Part shown: positions 17,094 to 25,136 of the stretch, one piece after another
Layout of the letters: each line of letters opens with the position of its first letter
Numbering within the stretch: position 1 is the first letter of the stretch
NCBI GenBank assembly: GCA_021774335.1
Contig: JAJFJD010000040.1
Coordinates: 124,001 to 188,000, forward strand
DNA length: 64,000 nt
Reading direction: 5' to 3'
Source: Alphaproteobacteria bacterium
GTDB taxonomy: Bacteria > Pseudomonadota > Alphaproteobacteria > UBA8366
Made by a program: the position numbers and the translations under genes
The notes under the pieces: generated by a model
What the model saw: the letters and a program-made list of their open reading frames with translations, nothing else
What the model was told of the DNA's origin: nothing
The model's database searches: none

Positions 17094-18338
17094 TCACTTT
17101 GCGGCGTTGCTCGCCTTATCGGCCGCTTCGCGTTGCGCCAATTTCAGATATCCGTCGCGCGTTTGCGGCAATTTCTGTCCGAGGATTTGCGAAGCCACGA
17201 CGGTGCGCAGGATTTGCGCCGTGCCGCCGCCGATGGTGAACATACGGCCGTCGCGCACCATGCGCTCGATCGGGTTACGCCGCGAATAGCCGGCGGCTCC
17301 ATACACTTGCAGCGCATCGTTGGTCACCTTGATCGCCATTTCCGATGCCACGATTTTCGCTTGTGCCGCGAGCTTCACGTCGGGGAAGCCCATGTTGCTT
17401 TTCTCGGCGCTGGCCGCCGCTTTGTAGATCAACGCGCGGGCCGCCTCGACCTGGCTGTCCATGTCGACCAACATCCACTGCAATCCTTGAAACTCGGCGA
17501 TCGGGCGTCCGAATTGCTCGCGTTTCAGCGCATAATTCAAGGCGTGGTCATAGGCGCCGGCGGCAATGCCGAGCGCGATCGTGCCCGCACCGACCCGTTG
17601 CGTGTTATAGGCGTTCATGAGGTCGGCGAAACCACGCTTGAAGCCGCTGGGGGATTCGACCAAGGCGTTCGCCGGCACCTCCATGTCTTCGCAGATGACC
17701 TCCGCTTCCGGAATACCGCGCAGGCCCATGGTCGGTTCACGATTGCCGATGCGCAGGCCGGGAGTCTCGTCGCGCATGGCCAGGAATCCGCCGATGCCCA
17801 GTTCCGTTCCGTCCTCGTCGAAGGCGCGGGCGAAGATCAGGTGGAGCCAGGACACGCCAGCACCTGTGATCCAATGCTTCTTGCCGTTGATCACCCATTT
17901 GTCGCCGCATTTGTCCGCACGCGTCGTCATTTCGGTTGCAGCACTACCGGCCTCCGGCTCGGTGATGCAGATCGCCGGCTTGTCGGCGCGCGAGAAGATG
18001 ACCTCCGCCGCCATACGCTTCTGTTCTTCCGTGCCGTAGCGCATGACCGTGCTGATCGCGCCCATGTTGGATTCAACGACGATGCGGGCGGTGACGCCGC
18101 AGACCATCGCCATCTGCTCGATGACCAGAACCGCGTCGAGGAAGCTCCGGCCCTGGCCGCCGTATTCCTTGGGAATTGTCATGCCCATGAAGCCGGCTTC
18201 GTTCAGCGCCTTGGCGTTGTCCCACGGATATTCCTCGGTCTTATCGATCTCGGGCGCACGGGCGGCGAAGACATTCTGCGCAAGGTCACGGGCGCGCTGC
18301 TGCAAATCCCGTTGGTCCGGGGTGAGGTCGAAATCCAT
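17094..18338 (-). CDS. Acyl-CoA dehydrogenase
   Basis: A 414-residue FAD enzyme of the acyl-CoA dehydrogenase family. N-terminal helical domain (DFDLTPDQRDLQQRARD), middle domain with the flavin-binding ICITEPEAGSAATEM (about 118-132) and KHWITGAGVS, and C-terminal domain with YALKREQFGRPIAEFQGLQ and QVYGAAGYSRRNPIERMVRD. By eye, the block that usually reads YEGTxEI reads IGGGTAQI, so the common catalytic Glu is Gly. The alternative Glu position of isovaleryl-CoA dehydrogenases appears to be Gln (NTQRVGAG). It may therefore act on an unusual substrate or use another base. It is divergent from the TTC38-like gene. Confidence 0.85.
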   Translation of the reverse strand: MDFDLTPDQRDLQQRARDLAQNVFAARAPEIDKTEEYPWDNAKALNEAGFMGMTIPKEYGGQGRSFLDAVLVIEQMAMVCGVTARIVVESNMGAISTVMRYGTEEQKRMAAEVIFSRADKPAICITEPEAGSAATEMTTRADKCGDKWVINGKKHWITGAGVSWLHLIFARAFDEDGTELGIGGFLAMRDETPGLRIGNREPTMGLRGIPEAEVICEDMEVPANALVESPSGFKRGFADLMNAYNTQRVGAGTIALGIAAGAYDHALNYALKREQFGRPIAEFQGLQWMLVDMDSQVEAARALIYKAAASAEKSNMGFPDVKLAAQAKIVASEMAIKVTNDALQVYGAAGYSRRNPIERMVRDGRMFTIGGGTAQILRTVVASQILGQKLPQTRDGYLKLAQREAADKASNAAK

Positions 18339-18471
18339 GGATATGTCCTTAATTGGGGCGGCGTTGGCCCGAGTATGAGACGGCCCTTTCGCGATGACAA
18401 GGCTTCGGCGCTTGCCTCTCGCCGGGGCCGCGTATTACGGTCCCTGCGACGGCGGCAACGGAGAGTAATGC

Positions 18472-19860
18472 ATGTTTCGCGACCAGCACGGACTGGAAAT
18501 GACGGCCGCCAGTGAGCAGGCCGTTGCGCGGTATGACAGCATGATACTGCACTATCTCGGCATCCGGTCCGACACGGGCGATCGTCTAAAGGATGTGTTC
18601 GACGCCGATCCGGAGATGCTCATGGCGCATTGTGCCAAGGGTAACTTCATGAAGCTTTTCTGTACGCCGCCGCTGGAGCGGAAAGCCGAGGAATCGCTGG
18701 AAACCGCTAAACAGTTGATGGCTGTGGGGGCGACCGAGCGGGAAAAACAGCATGTGGCGGCGCTGGATGCTTGGTGCCGTGGCGATGTCGCCGGGGCGAC
18801 TGATATCTGGGAAGCGATTCTGCTGAACTACCCGGCCGATGTTCTGGCAATGCGTCTGGTGCATTTCACACATTTCTATCTCGGTGATTCCGCGGCGATG
18901 CGGGATTCAGTCGCGCGGTCTTTGCCCTACTGGCATGCGGATATGCCGGCTTACGGCTTTGTCCTCGGTCTCAACGCGTTCGGGCTGGAGGAGACCGGCA
19001 ACTACACCGAAGCGGAGCGGGCGGGGCGCCGCGCTGTCGAGATCAATGCGAAGGACATCTGGGCCACGCACGCCGTGGCACATGTGATGGAGATGCAGGG
19101 GCGGCACCGCGACGGGATCGCCTGGCTGGACGGCCTGTTTGCCAAGTGGGATGGCTGCAACAACTTTCGCTATCACACCTGGTGGCACAAATGCCTGTTC
19201 CATCTGGAATTGGAACAGTTCGATGTGATCCTCGACCTCTACGATACCCAAGTGCGGGCGGATACGACCTCGGCCGATTATCTCGACATGAGCAATGCCA
19301 TTGCCCTGCTGTGGCGGCTCGAAGAAGTGGGCGCGGATATCGGCGACCGCTGGGTCGAACTCGCCGACAAGGCGGAAGACAAGATTCACGATCATATATT
19401 TGCCTTCCACGATGCCCACTACATGATGGCGCTCGCCGCCGACGGACGGCAGGAGAAGATATCGGAAATGCTGGAGTCGCTGGAAGGCGCGGCTGCTTCC
19501 GAGGAGACGACGGAAGGCCCGGTGTTCCGCGATGTCGGCCGGGCGCTGTGTCAGGCAGTCGCCGCTTTCGGCGCCGGGGAATACGACCGTGTCGTCGCGT
19601 TGTTGTCCCCGGTGCGGCGGCAGGTGTATCGCGTCGGGGGAAGCCATGCGCAGCGGGACCTGTTCTTCCGCGTGCTTACCGTTGCGGCGTTGCGGTCGAA
19701 CCAGCATCGGTTGGCCCGGGCATTGTTGGCTGAGCGGAATGCATTAAATCCCAGCTCACCGTGGGGCTTGAAGCGCGAGGCTGAAGCGCTGGACGGGTTG
19801 GGCGAGGCGGCCGCCGCCGAGGACGCGCGCCAACGGGCCGCAGCGTTGCGGGCGGCATAA
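18472..19860 (+). CDS. Tetratricopeptide repeat protein, TTC38-like
   Basis: A 462-residue all-helical protein resembling the TTC38 family found in eukaryotes and many proteobacteria. Conserved features include the N-terminal GIRSDTGDRLKDVFDADPE, the ERAGRRAVEINAKDIWATHAVAHVMEMQGRHRDGIAWL block (about 182-220) and the WHKCLFHLELEQFD repeat. No enzyme motif or signal peptide is visible, so it is probably a cytoplasmic scaffold of unknown partners. GGAGAG precedes the ATG. A 17-base sequence is duplicated in tandem across its stop codon (19849-19882). Confidence 0.8.
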   Translation: MFRDQHGLEMTAASEQAVARYDSMILHYLGIRSDTGDRLKDVFDADPEMLMAHCAKGNFMKLFCTPPLERKAEESLETAKQLMAVGATEREKQHVAALDAWCRGDVAGATDIWEAILLNYPADVLAMRLVHFTHFYLGDSAAMRDSVARSLPYWHADMPAYGFVLGLNAFGLEETGNYTEAERAGRRAVEINAKDIWATHAVAHVMEMQGRHRDGIAWLDGLFAKWDGCNNFRYHTWWHKCLFHLELEQFDVILDLYDTQVRADTTSADYLDMSNAIALLWRLEEVGADIGDRWVELADKAEDKIHDHIFAFHDAHYMMALAADGRQEKISEMLESLEGAAASEETTEGPVFRDVGRALCQAVAAFGAGEYDRVVALLSPVRRQVYRVGGSHAQRDLFFRVLTVAALRSNQHRLARALLAERNALNPSSPWGLKREAEALDGLGEAAAAEDARQRAAALRAA

Positions 19861-19882
19861 GGACTCGGGCGGCATAAGGACT
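19849..19882 (+). repeat. 17-bp tandem duplication across a stop codon
   Basis: CGGGCGGCATAAGGACT occurs twice back to back (19849-19865 and 19866-19882). The first copy contains the TAA stop of the TTC38-like gene, the second lies just outside it. It looks like a recent replication-slippage duplication with no effect on the protein. Confidence 0.9.
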
Positions 19883-19998
19883 GTGGCGAAAGGTCTTAAA
19901 CTTCGGGCAACGCTTTCACATATACATGACAGAATGGGCGAGCATGCCGCATCGGCAAACGTCCGTTCATAGTAACTTGATCGCAAAAGGGAGCCAGT

Positions 19999-21801
19999 AT
20001 GCGGCGCATTGGACGGTTCTTCCTCTGGGTATTCACCACCATCGGCATTCTGACCGCGGCAACGCTGGTTTCCGTCGGGATTTGGTTTGCACTCGTCGAT
20101 GACGATGCACCGGAATTGCCGGAGCGCATGATCCTTTCGCTGGACCTGAACAAAGGCGTGACCGAAAAGAAATCGGGCAGTCCCTTCGGGTTCCTGGCGC
20201 GCGGGGCCGGGCCGGTTTCGATCCGTGATTTCCTGATGGCGCTGGAAAAGGCCGAGACGGACGACCGCGTCGCGGGTCTTGCTGTTCGGCTCGGTTCCAC
20301 TGGTGTGAGTCTGGCGCAGGCGCAGGAGCTGCGGGATGCGATCGCCAAGTTCCGGAAGTCCGGAAAGTCCGCGATCGCATACGCCACCAGCTTCGCGTCC
20401 TCGCGCGGGGCGACGGTCGAGTACTATCTCGCGACCGCGTTCGATACGGTCTGGATGCAGCCGTCGGGCGAGCTGGCGATCACCGGTATTTCGCTGGAGA
20501 TTCCGTTCGCGGCCGAGGCGCTTGAGAAAGTCGGCGTCAAAGCGAAACTCCGGCAGCGCCAGGAATTCAAATCCGCGCCGGAGACGTTCATGCGGCGTAG
20601 TCTTAGCAAGCCCGCGCGGCAGAACCTGCAATCCGTCGTCGATACTTGGCTGGCGCAGATCGTGGACGGTATCGCGAAGGGGCGTAATATTCCGGCGGCG
20701 ACGGCGCGGCGAGCGATCGATACGAGCCCCTTGTTGGCGCAGGAGGCGCGCGCTCGAGGTCTGGTCGACACATTGGGTTACTGGCCTGCCTTCGTGGCGG
20801 CGGTGCAGGAAAAGGCGGGCGGCAAGAAGAACCTCGTGAACCTAAAGCCGTATATCGCCGAAGGGGGTTTGCCGAATAGCGAGGGGCCGACGGTCGCGTT
20901 GATCCACGGTGTCGGCCCGATCGTGTCAGAAAAACCGAAAAGCAGCCCATTCGACGATCGCAGTTATCTCGCTGCCGATGACATGGAAGCCGCCATCGTG
21001 AAAGCGGTGAACGACAAGAACATCAAAGCCATTCTCTTGCGGCTCGACAGCCCCGGCGGCTCCTATGTCGCCTCTGACACGGTTTGGCATGCCGTGATCC
21101 GTGCGCGCGAGTTGGGCAAGCCGGTGATCGTCAGCATGGGTAGCACGGCGGCATCCGGCGGATACTTCATCGCTATGGCGGCCGACGTCATCGTCGCGCA
21201 GCCGGGCACGCTCACCGGATCGATCGGTGTTTACGGCGGAAAATTCGTCACGGAAGGGTTATGGGAGAAGCTCGGCGTGAACTGGCAAGATGTTCATGCC
21301 GGAAAGAACGCGACCATGTGGAGCCCGTTCCAGGACTACCCGGAGGGCGCCGAGGCCCGGCTCGATGCACAGATGGATTTCATCTACCGCGATTTCACGG
21401 GCAAGGTGGCCGAGCGGCGCAAATTCGACGACAAGCAGATCGATGCAGTCGCCCGCGGCCGGATCTGGACCGGCGCACGCGCCTTGAATGCGGGGCTGGT
21501 CGATCGGCTGGGTGGATTGACGGAGGCCGTCGCCGCCACAAAGGAAGCGCTGGAACTGGCGCCAGATGCGAGTGTCCAGTTGCAGGAATTTCCACGGCGC
21601 AAAATGCCGTTGGAACGGTTGCTCGAATTCGTTAGCGGCGGGACCGAGAATATGTCGGTTGCGGTTGTCGACATGCTGGGGCTGGGAGGATTGTTTTCGG
21701 ACGCCTTGAAGGACCGGTTGGGGCCGTTTGTTGGCGATCTGGATCTCCTGCGGCCACCGGTCGGCCGCCTGCAATTACGGCCGATACGTCTTCGCTACTA
21801 G
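19999..21801 (+). CDS. sppA: Signal peptide peptidase SppA, 67-kDa type
   Basis: A 600-residue membrane-bound serine protease that degrades cleaved signal peptides. One N-terminal membrane anchor is seen (about 9-33), then two tandem crotonase-fold halves. The Ser/Lys dyad is visible: Lys191 in RQEFKSAPETF in the first half and Ser386 in GSTAASGGYF in the second, the arrangement of the long Escherichia-type enzyme. GGGAG lies before the ATG. Its stop codon overlaps the convergent tlyA stop by four bases. Confidence 0.93.
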   Translation: MRRIGRFFLWVFTTIGILTAATLVSVGIWFALVDDDAPELPERMILSLDLNKGVTEKKSGSPFGFLARGAGPVSIRDFLMALEKAETDDRVAGLAVRLGSTGVSLAQAQELRDAIAKFRKSGKSAIAYATSFASSRGATVEYYLATAFDTVWMQPSGELAITGISLEIPFAAEALEKVGVKAKLRQRQEFKSAPETFMRRSLSKPARQNLQSVVDTWLAQIVDGIAKGRNIPAATARRAIDTSPLLAQEARARGLVDTLGYWPAFVAAVQEKAGGKKNLVNLKPYIAEGGLPNSEGPTVALIHGVGPIVSEKPKSSPFDDRSYLAADDMEAAIVKAVNDKNIKAILLRLDSPGGSYVASDTVWHAVIRARELGKPVIVSMGSTAASGGYFIAMAADVIVAQPGTLTGSIGVYGGKFVTEGLWEKLGVNWQDVHAGKNATMWSPFQDYPEGAEARLDAQMDFIYRDFTGKVAERRKFDDKQIDAVARGRIWTGARALNAGLVDRLGGLTEAVAATKEALELAPDASVQLQEFPRRKMPLERLLEFVSGGTENMSVAVVDMLGLGGLFSDALKDRLGPFVGDLDLLRPPVGRLQLRPIRLRY

Positions 21802-22559
21802 GCGTCCTTGGTTGCGGCAATCAGGAATTCGCGGTTGCCCTTCGCGCCTGTGATTGGACTCGCCGTGACTCCCAACACTCGCCAACCCGGCTGGGCGTTC
21901 AGCCATTGCGATACCTGTTCGCAGACGGCGTCGTGGATTTTCGGATCGCGTACGATGCCGCCTTTCGAAACCTGATCGGGGCCGGCCTGAAACTGTGGCT
22001 TAATCAATGCGACAAGGACCGAACCGGCGTGGCAAAGGTCCATGCTGGCGGGTAGTACCTTTTCCAGGCCGATAAAGCTCACGTCGCAGGTGATCAGGTC
22101 GATCGCGTCGGGGATATGATCTGCCGTGATATAGCGGGCGTTGGTTTCTTCTAGAACGACAACGCGCTCGTCCTGGCGCAGCTTCCAGTCCAGCTGTCCC
22201 TTGCCCACGTCCACGGCGAACACCTTGCTGGCGCCACGCGACAACAGGACATCGGTGAATCCGCCGGTCGATGCGCCGATGTCGAGACAGGTCGCCTCTG
22301 TCACTTCGAGGCCGAAAGTATCCAGTGCATGGTCGAGTTTGAGGCCACCGCGCGATGCCCAGGGGTGCTCCTTGCCGCGCAGTTCCAGCGGCGCGTCAAG
22401 ACCCAGCGTTTCGCCAGCCTTGGCGATCCGGCGGTCACCACTGAAGACCAGCCCAGCCATTATCGACGACTGCGCCCGCGTGCGCGTCGGCACCAGCCCT
22501 CGTTCGACCAAGAGCATGTCGACGCGCTGCTTTTTCGTCTTCGCCAACGAAAGCCTCAC
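21798..22559 (-). CDS. tlyA: TlyA family rRNA (cytidine-2'-O)-methyltransferase
   Basis: A 253-residue protein with an N-terminal S4 RNA-binding domain (about 10-75: RVDMLLVERGLVPTRTRAQSSIMAGLV) and an FtsJ-like SAM-dependent methyltransferase domain (about 85-250: CLDIGASTGGFTDVLLSRGA, then DLITCDVSFIGLEKVLP). TlyA proteins 2'-O-methylate cytidines in 16S/23S rRNA. The first in-frame start is GTG at 22559 without a convincing ribosome binding site; TTG four codons on is possible. In many relatives dxs lies between ispA and tlyA; here only a 164-base gap remains. Confidence 0.9.
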   Translation of the reverse strand: MRLSLAKTKKQRVDMLLVERGLVPTRTRAQSSIMAGLVFSGDRRIAKAGETLGLDAPLELRGKEHPWASRGGLKLDHALDTFGLEVTEATCLDIGASTGGFTDVLLSRGASKVFAVDVGKGQLDWKLRQDERVVVLEETNARYITADHIPDAIDLITCDVSFIGLEKVLPASMDLCHAGSVLVALIKPQFQAGPDQVSKGGIVRDPKIHDAVCEQVSQWLNAQPGWRVLGVTASPITGAKGNREFLIAATKDA

Positions 22560-22723
22560 ATTTTTATTGGCCGCGCCGCTGCCAAGAGATGGATAGCGGT
22601 ATAGCGATACCGAGTATGACGATGTTTACGTGGGAAGACGAGAGGGATGGTGCGGTATCCACCTACCAATTTCCAAATAAAATTGGCGAAATCGGACTTA
22701 TCTATCCGTCTCGAGGGGCGGGT

Positions 22724-23620
22724 TTAGTGATTTCTATCGACGACGAAGCGGGCGGTTAACCGCAAGAGGTCCGCGCGTTCGTCGAAACCCGCAAGGTGCG
22801 AGACCGCTTGATCGACCAACTCGTTGGCGCGCTGCCGAGCCCCATCGACTCCCAGTAGGGACACGAATGTTTCCTTGCCCGCATCCGCGTCCTTGCCAAC
22901 AGCCTTGCCGGTTTCTTCCACACTGCCTTCGACGTCGAGCAGGTCGTCGGCGATCTGGAATGCAAGGCCCAAATCTTGTGCATAGTTGATCAGGGCGGCT
23001 CGTGTCTGGTCCGATGCGTTGCCCAGGATGGCCCCAGCCTCGCAGCCAAACCTAATCAGCGCGCCGGTCTTCAGCCGCTGCAGTTGCGTGATCTCTTCCA
23101 AGTTCAGCGTGCGGGATTCCGCCTGAAGGTCGATCATTTGACCGCCCACCATGCCGCGCACACCGGATGCCTGTGCAAGGCCAAGCACGAGCTTCGCCCG
23201 TACGTCGGCATCCGTATGGGTCCGGTCGTCGGCGAGCACCTCGAAGGCCAATGTTAGCAGACCATCGCCGGCGAGAATGGCGGTTGCTTCATCGAATTGC
23301 TTGTGGACGGTGGGTTTCCCGCGGCGCAAATCGTCGTCGTCCATCGCGGGCAGGTCGTCATGCACCAGCGAATAGCAATGGATCAGTTCCAAAGCCGCTC
23401 CGGCACGTAGCGCAGATGTTTCGGCGACGTCGAACAACCGGGAGCTCTGGAGCACCAAGAATGGGCGTAACCGCTTGCCGCCGCCGAGCGTGGTGTAGCG
23501 CATCGCTTCGTAGATCAGCGTTTCCGGCGCGCCGTCGATCGCAAGAACCTCGTCCAGCGTGGCTTCGACCTTAGCCGCCGCTGCCGAAAGCGCCGCATTC
23601 AGATCCGCCATCTCGGTCAT
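22724..23620 (-). CDS. ispA: Farnesyl diphosphate synthase (polyprenyl synthetase)
   Basis: A 298-residue trans-isoprenyl diphosphate synthase joining IPP to allylic diphosphates, giving farnesyl diphosphate for quinones and cell-wall lipid carriers. The first aspartate motif DDLPAMDDDD is at 88-97 with GGGKRLRP before it (47-54); the second, QIADDLLD, lies around residue 225. The ATG at 23620 shares its first base with the last base position of the xseB stop (TGATG overlap), so translation is coupled. An N-terminal extension into xseB is rejected. Geranylgeranyl synthesis is less likely given the cluster. Confidence 0.93.
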   Translation of the reverse strand: MTEMADLNAALSAAAAKVEATLDEVLAIDGAPETLIYEAMRYTTLGGGKRLRPFLVLQSSRLFDVAETSALRAGAALELIHCYSLVHDDLPAMDDDDLRRGKPTVHKQFDEATAILAGDGLLTLAFEVLADDRTHTDADVRAKLVLGLAQASGVRGMVGGQMIDLQAESRTLNLEEITQLQRLKTGALIRFGCEAGAILGNASDQTRAALINYAQDLGLAFQIADDLLDVEGSVEETGKAVGKDADAGKETFVSLLGVDGARQRANELVDQAVSHLAGFDERADLLRLTARFVVDRNH

Positions 23621-23871
23621 CAGTCGAGATCCACCGGTTCGGATCCGAGTTTGCCGTCCGCCCCCGCTGTGATCTTGTCGATCTTTTCCTTCGCCTCGCG
23701 CAGCTTCGCCTCGCAATGCTTTTTCAGCGCTGCGCCGCGTTCATAGGAATCGATTGCGGTGTCTAGATTCCCTTTCCCGGATTCGAGATTGCGAACGATG
23801 CTTTCGAGTTCTTGCAACGCGTCTTCGAAACTCATCTTTGCGATATCCGCGTCGGGCTTTCGCTCCGCCAT
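23620..23871 (-). CDS. xseB: Exodeoxyribonuclease VII small subunit
   Basis: An 83-residue helical hairpin protein, subunit of the XseA-XseB single-strand exonuclease. The core MSFEDALQELESIVRNLESG and the following DTAIDSYERGAALKKHCEAKL match the family well. I start at the ATG at 23871 because GAGGAGG lies just before it; the ATG eight codons upstream has no such site. It overlaps ispA by one base and follows the deacetylase-family gene on the same strand. Confidence 0.95.
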   Translation of the reverse strand: MAERKPDADIAKMSFEDALQELESIVRNLESGKGNLDTAIDSYERGAALKKHCEAKLREAKEKIDKITAGADGKLGSEPVDLD

Positions 23872-23938
23872 TTTGCCTCCTCGGCGGTTGGTCAACGGCG
23901 GCGGAGTTTAGTCGCCGCTCTCGGAACAGGCAACCGGG

Positions 23939-24868
23939 TCACGACGTCATAAGTGCGTGAACATGCGCACGGCTGCTTGAAGCCAGTGCGTTCAAATCAT
24001 ACCCGCCCTCGAGCGTCGAGACGAGTTTGCCGCCGCAGCATTCATCCGCAGCCTTCATCAACTCAGTCGTCGCCCAGCCATAATCGGCATCTTCCAGGTT
24101 CAGCATAGCGAGTGGATCGGCCCGATGCGCATCGAAACCGGCCGATATGAAGACCATATCGGGGTCGAAGGCGCGCAACGCCGGCAGAACGGTTTCATCG
24201 AACGCCGAGCGGAATTCCGCCGAACCGGCGGACGGGGCGAGCGGTGCGTTCACGATGTTGCGGTGATTGCCACGCTCGGTCAGCCCGCCCGTGCCGGGAT
24301 AGAGCGGCGACTGATGGGTCGACGCGTAGAACAGGTCGGCTTTGTCCCAGAACATCGCTTGCGTGCCGTTGCCGTGATGGACGTCGAAGTCGATGACGGC
24401 CGCGCGGGTAAGACCATGCACCGCTTGGGCATGTGCCGCACCGACGGCGACGCTGTTGAACAGGCAGAAGCCCATGGCGATGGCCTGCTCGGCGTGATGG
24501 CCCGGAGGCCGGACGGCACAGAAGGCATTTCGCGCTTCACCGGCGGCCACGGCGTCGACCGCGGCGCAGACGGCGCCCGAAGCACGCAACGCCGCTTCGC
24601 CCGATCCCGGCGAGACATGGGTATCGCCGTCCAACGCCCGTCGGCCGTCTGTAGGAATTGCGTCGAGCACCGAATGCACATAGTCGCGTTCGTGCACTCG
24701 TGCGATCTGATCGATCTCGGCCCGCGGTGCCTCGCGGCGGTCGAGAAGCTGGAATTCTTCCGCTTCCAGGGCGCCGAGTACGGCGCGCAGACGGGCGGGA
24801 CACTCGGGATGGTGGTCCCCGGGGTCGTGCTCAAGACAGGCCTGATGGGTGTAGAGGATCGTCTGCAT
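23939..24868 (-). CDS. Histone deacetylase-like amidohydrolase (AcuC/HDAC family)
   Basis: A 309-residue zinc-dependent deacetylase-superfamily protein. It has HDPGDHHPECPARL (14-27), the active-site RPPGHHAEQAIAMGFCLFN with the paired histidines (about 119-137), the zinc site DFDVHHGNGTQ (about 160-170) and a GFDAHRADPL segment carrying the second zinc Asp. Bacterial members deacetylate proteins, acetylpolyamines or other small amides. It heads the xseB-ispA cluster, an arrangement common in alphaproteobacteria; the physiological substrate is unknown. Confidence 0.9.
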   Translation of the reverse strand: MQTILYTHQACLEHDPGDHHPECPARLRAVLGALEAEEFQLLDRREAPRAEIDQIARVHERDYVHSVLDAIPTDGRRALDGDTHVSPGSGEAALRASGAVCAAVDAVAAGEARNAFCAVRPPGHHAEQAIAMGFCLFNSVAVGAAHAQAVHGLTRAAVIDFDVHHGNGTQAMFWDKADLFYASTHQSPLYPGTGGLTERGNHRNIVNAPLAPSAGSAEFRSAFDETVLPALRAFDPDMVFISAGFDAHRADPLAMLNLEDADYGWATTELMKAADECCGGKLVSTLEGGYDLNALASSSRAHVHALMTS

Positions 24869-25012
24869 GGCGGGCTCTTGCTGGGTGGCGATAAAGCGGC
24901 TGCTAAGACCATATTAACGGGCACATCGCAGTCTGTGTCCAGCAACGAAGCAGGTTGGCAAGGGCGGTTGTTACGCCGCCGGTGTTTTTCTAGCCGGTTT
25001 GATAAATAAACC

Positions 25013-25042
25013 TTGAAACTATATGCAAAAATGACACTTAAT
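25013..25042 (+). promoter_or_regulatory. Candidate promoter of the RND efflux operon
   Basis: TTGAAA (25013-25018) and CTTAAT (25037-25042) are 18 bases apart and lie 95 bases before the adaptor start, in the 268-base gap after the deacetylase-family gene. No regulator gene is adjacent. This is a pattern match only. Confidence 0.3.
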
Positions 25043-25136
25043 CCGGATATGCATTTCTTGGAATGGTCGGGGCCTCTGGGTTCGATCCGAGCACGAACAA
25101 CCGGGTAGATCAGGCGGTTGATGTGAAGGTTTGCGA

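Noticed and set aside
17070-18515. 481-residue plus-strand open frame
   Set aside because: Antisense shadow of the acyl-CoA dehydrogenase at 17094-18338, which has clear family motifs.
22666-22686. CCAATTT/AAATTGG hairpin between tlyA and ispA as a terminator
   Set aside because: Seven AT-rich base pairs without a T tract; too weak to call.
24955-24990. GGCGG/CCGCC hairpin followed by T residues as a terminator
   Set aside because: Only five base pairs and no plus-strand gene upstream of it that would need a terminator.
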